NCBI GenBank assembly: GCA_964510205.1
Contig: CAZEBW010000100.1
Coordinates: forward strand, 1-11,561
Direction of reading: 5' to 3'
Source of the DNA: CAZEBW01 sp964510205
GTDB lineage: Bacteria > Chloroflexota > Anaerolineae > VGOG01
DNA: 11,561 nt
Below, in pieces: positions 11,362 to 11,561 of this stretch (positions are counted from its first letter, which is position 1; each line of letters opens with the position of its first letter). The notes under the pieces were generated by a model that was given only the letters and a program-made list of their open reading frames with translations, was not told where the DNA came from and made no database searches. Made by a program: the position numbers and the translations under genes.

Positions 11362-11390
11362 TTGACAAGATCTTTTTTCTTTGATATACT
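11362..11390 (+). promoter_or_regulatory. Promoter of the oxidoreductase gene, TTGACA-17-TATACT
   Basis: TTGACA (11362-11367) and TATACT (11385-11390) with 17 bp between them; the spacer is T-rich. A leader of about 70 bases leads to GAGGAGGG (11455-11462) and the ATG at 11471. Confidence 0.7.
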
Positions 11391-11470
11391 TCCGGAACTG
11401 GAGCTAACTTCAAGCATTTTGCTCTTTCAATCAGAGCGTCAGCTTGGAGCAATTGAGGAGGGATGCGAAG

Positions 11471-11561
11471 ATGAGCGATCTCAAGGCGGCGGTCATTGGA
11501 ACGGGTTTCATTGGCCCAGCGCACGTGGAAGCGCTGCGCCGACTGGGCATCGAGGTGGTGG
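11471..11561 (+). CDS. Gfo/Idh/MocA-family oxidoreductase, 5' end only
   Basis: Thirty codons are present before the window ends. They read MSDLKAAVIGTGFIGPAHVE, then ALRRLGIEVV, which is the opening beta-alpha-beta of an NAD(P)-binding Rossmann fold with GTGFIG as the dinucleotide-binding glycine motif. The pattern 'KAAVIGTGFIGPxHxEALRRLGxEVVG' is typical of Gfo/Idh/MocA sugar or polyol dehydrogenases, which oxidise cyclic polyols or sugars with NAD(P). The substrate cannot be told from the N-terminus. A strong Shine-Dalgarno lies 8 bases upstream and a near-consensus promoter 80 bases upstream, so the gene is probably first in its transcript. Confidence 0.8.
   Translation, partial: MSDLKAAVIGTGFIGPAHVEALRRLGIEVV

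Overview
The window is a moderately GC-rich bacterial accessory region. The gene families (a YgiT/DUF4258 pair, AbiE, an AbrB-like antitoxin ending in a LSxIIIExRE-type tail, a DUF5679 zinc peptide, an MNT-type nucleotidyltransferase N-terminus) and the short dispersed repeats recall Chloroflexota of the Anaerolineae type. That assignment is inference from family resemblance and could not be tested. The region looks like a toxin-antitoxin and insertion-sequence scrapyard: intact small operons with strong promoters sit between truncated genes, IS remnants and hairpin repeats.

Region 1 (1-2180). A Schlafen-type AlbA_2/HATPase_c_4 regulator has lost its N-terminus to a 24-nt dispersed repeat. 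Its C-terminal winged-helix (wHTH) segment is followed by two further, diverged copies of the same segment. Each copy ends at its own set of short direct repeats. The first two sets have different sequences but identical 20/12-bp geometry, which suggests swappable 'wHTH plus cognate site' cassettes. An epimerase tail fragment and the N-terminus of a nucleotidyltransferase follow.

Region 2 (2175-3730, minus strand). An IS607-family element has an intact serine transposase (TnpA) with a near-consensus promoter. Its TnpB is cut off at the nucleotidyltransferase junction.

Region 3 (3928-5643, minus strand). A complete AbiEi/AbiEii toxin-antitoxin operon has a consensus-like promoter and a perfect 9-bp inverted repeat over the ribosome-binding site and start codon.

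Region 4 (5700-7930). A G-quadruplex motif; a 662-bp deleted IS with 22-bp terminal inverted repeats; a 40-codon gene tail; a DUF4258 toxin/YgiT antitoxin operon on the minus strand; an ISKra4-like transposase tail; and a 153-bp MITE with a 9-bp target duplication.

Region 5 (7946-10373). A 5'-truncated extracellular nuclease, an orphan OmpR-type DNA-binding domain, a minus-strand 50-aa DUF5679 zinc protein, and a decayed ComEC-like metallo-beta-lactamase.

Region 6 (10374-11561). Terminator-like hairpins, an orphan AbrB-like antitoxin whose toxin is reduced to seven codons, two 20-bp direct repeats resembling a tRNA 3' end on either side of it, more dispersed repeats, and finally the promoter and first 30 codons of a Gfo/Idh/MocA oxidoreductase. 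That last gene probably marks the return to ordinary metabolic DNA.
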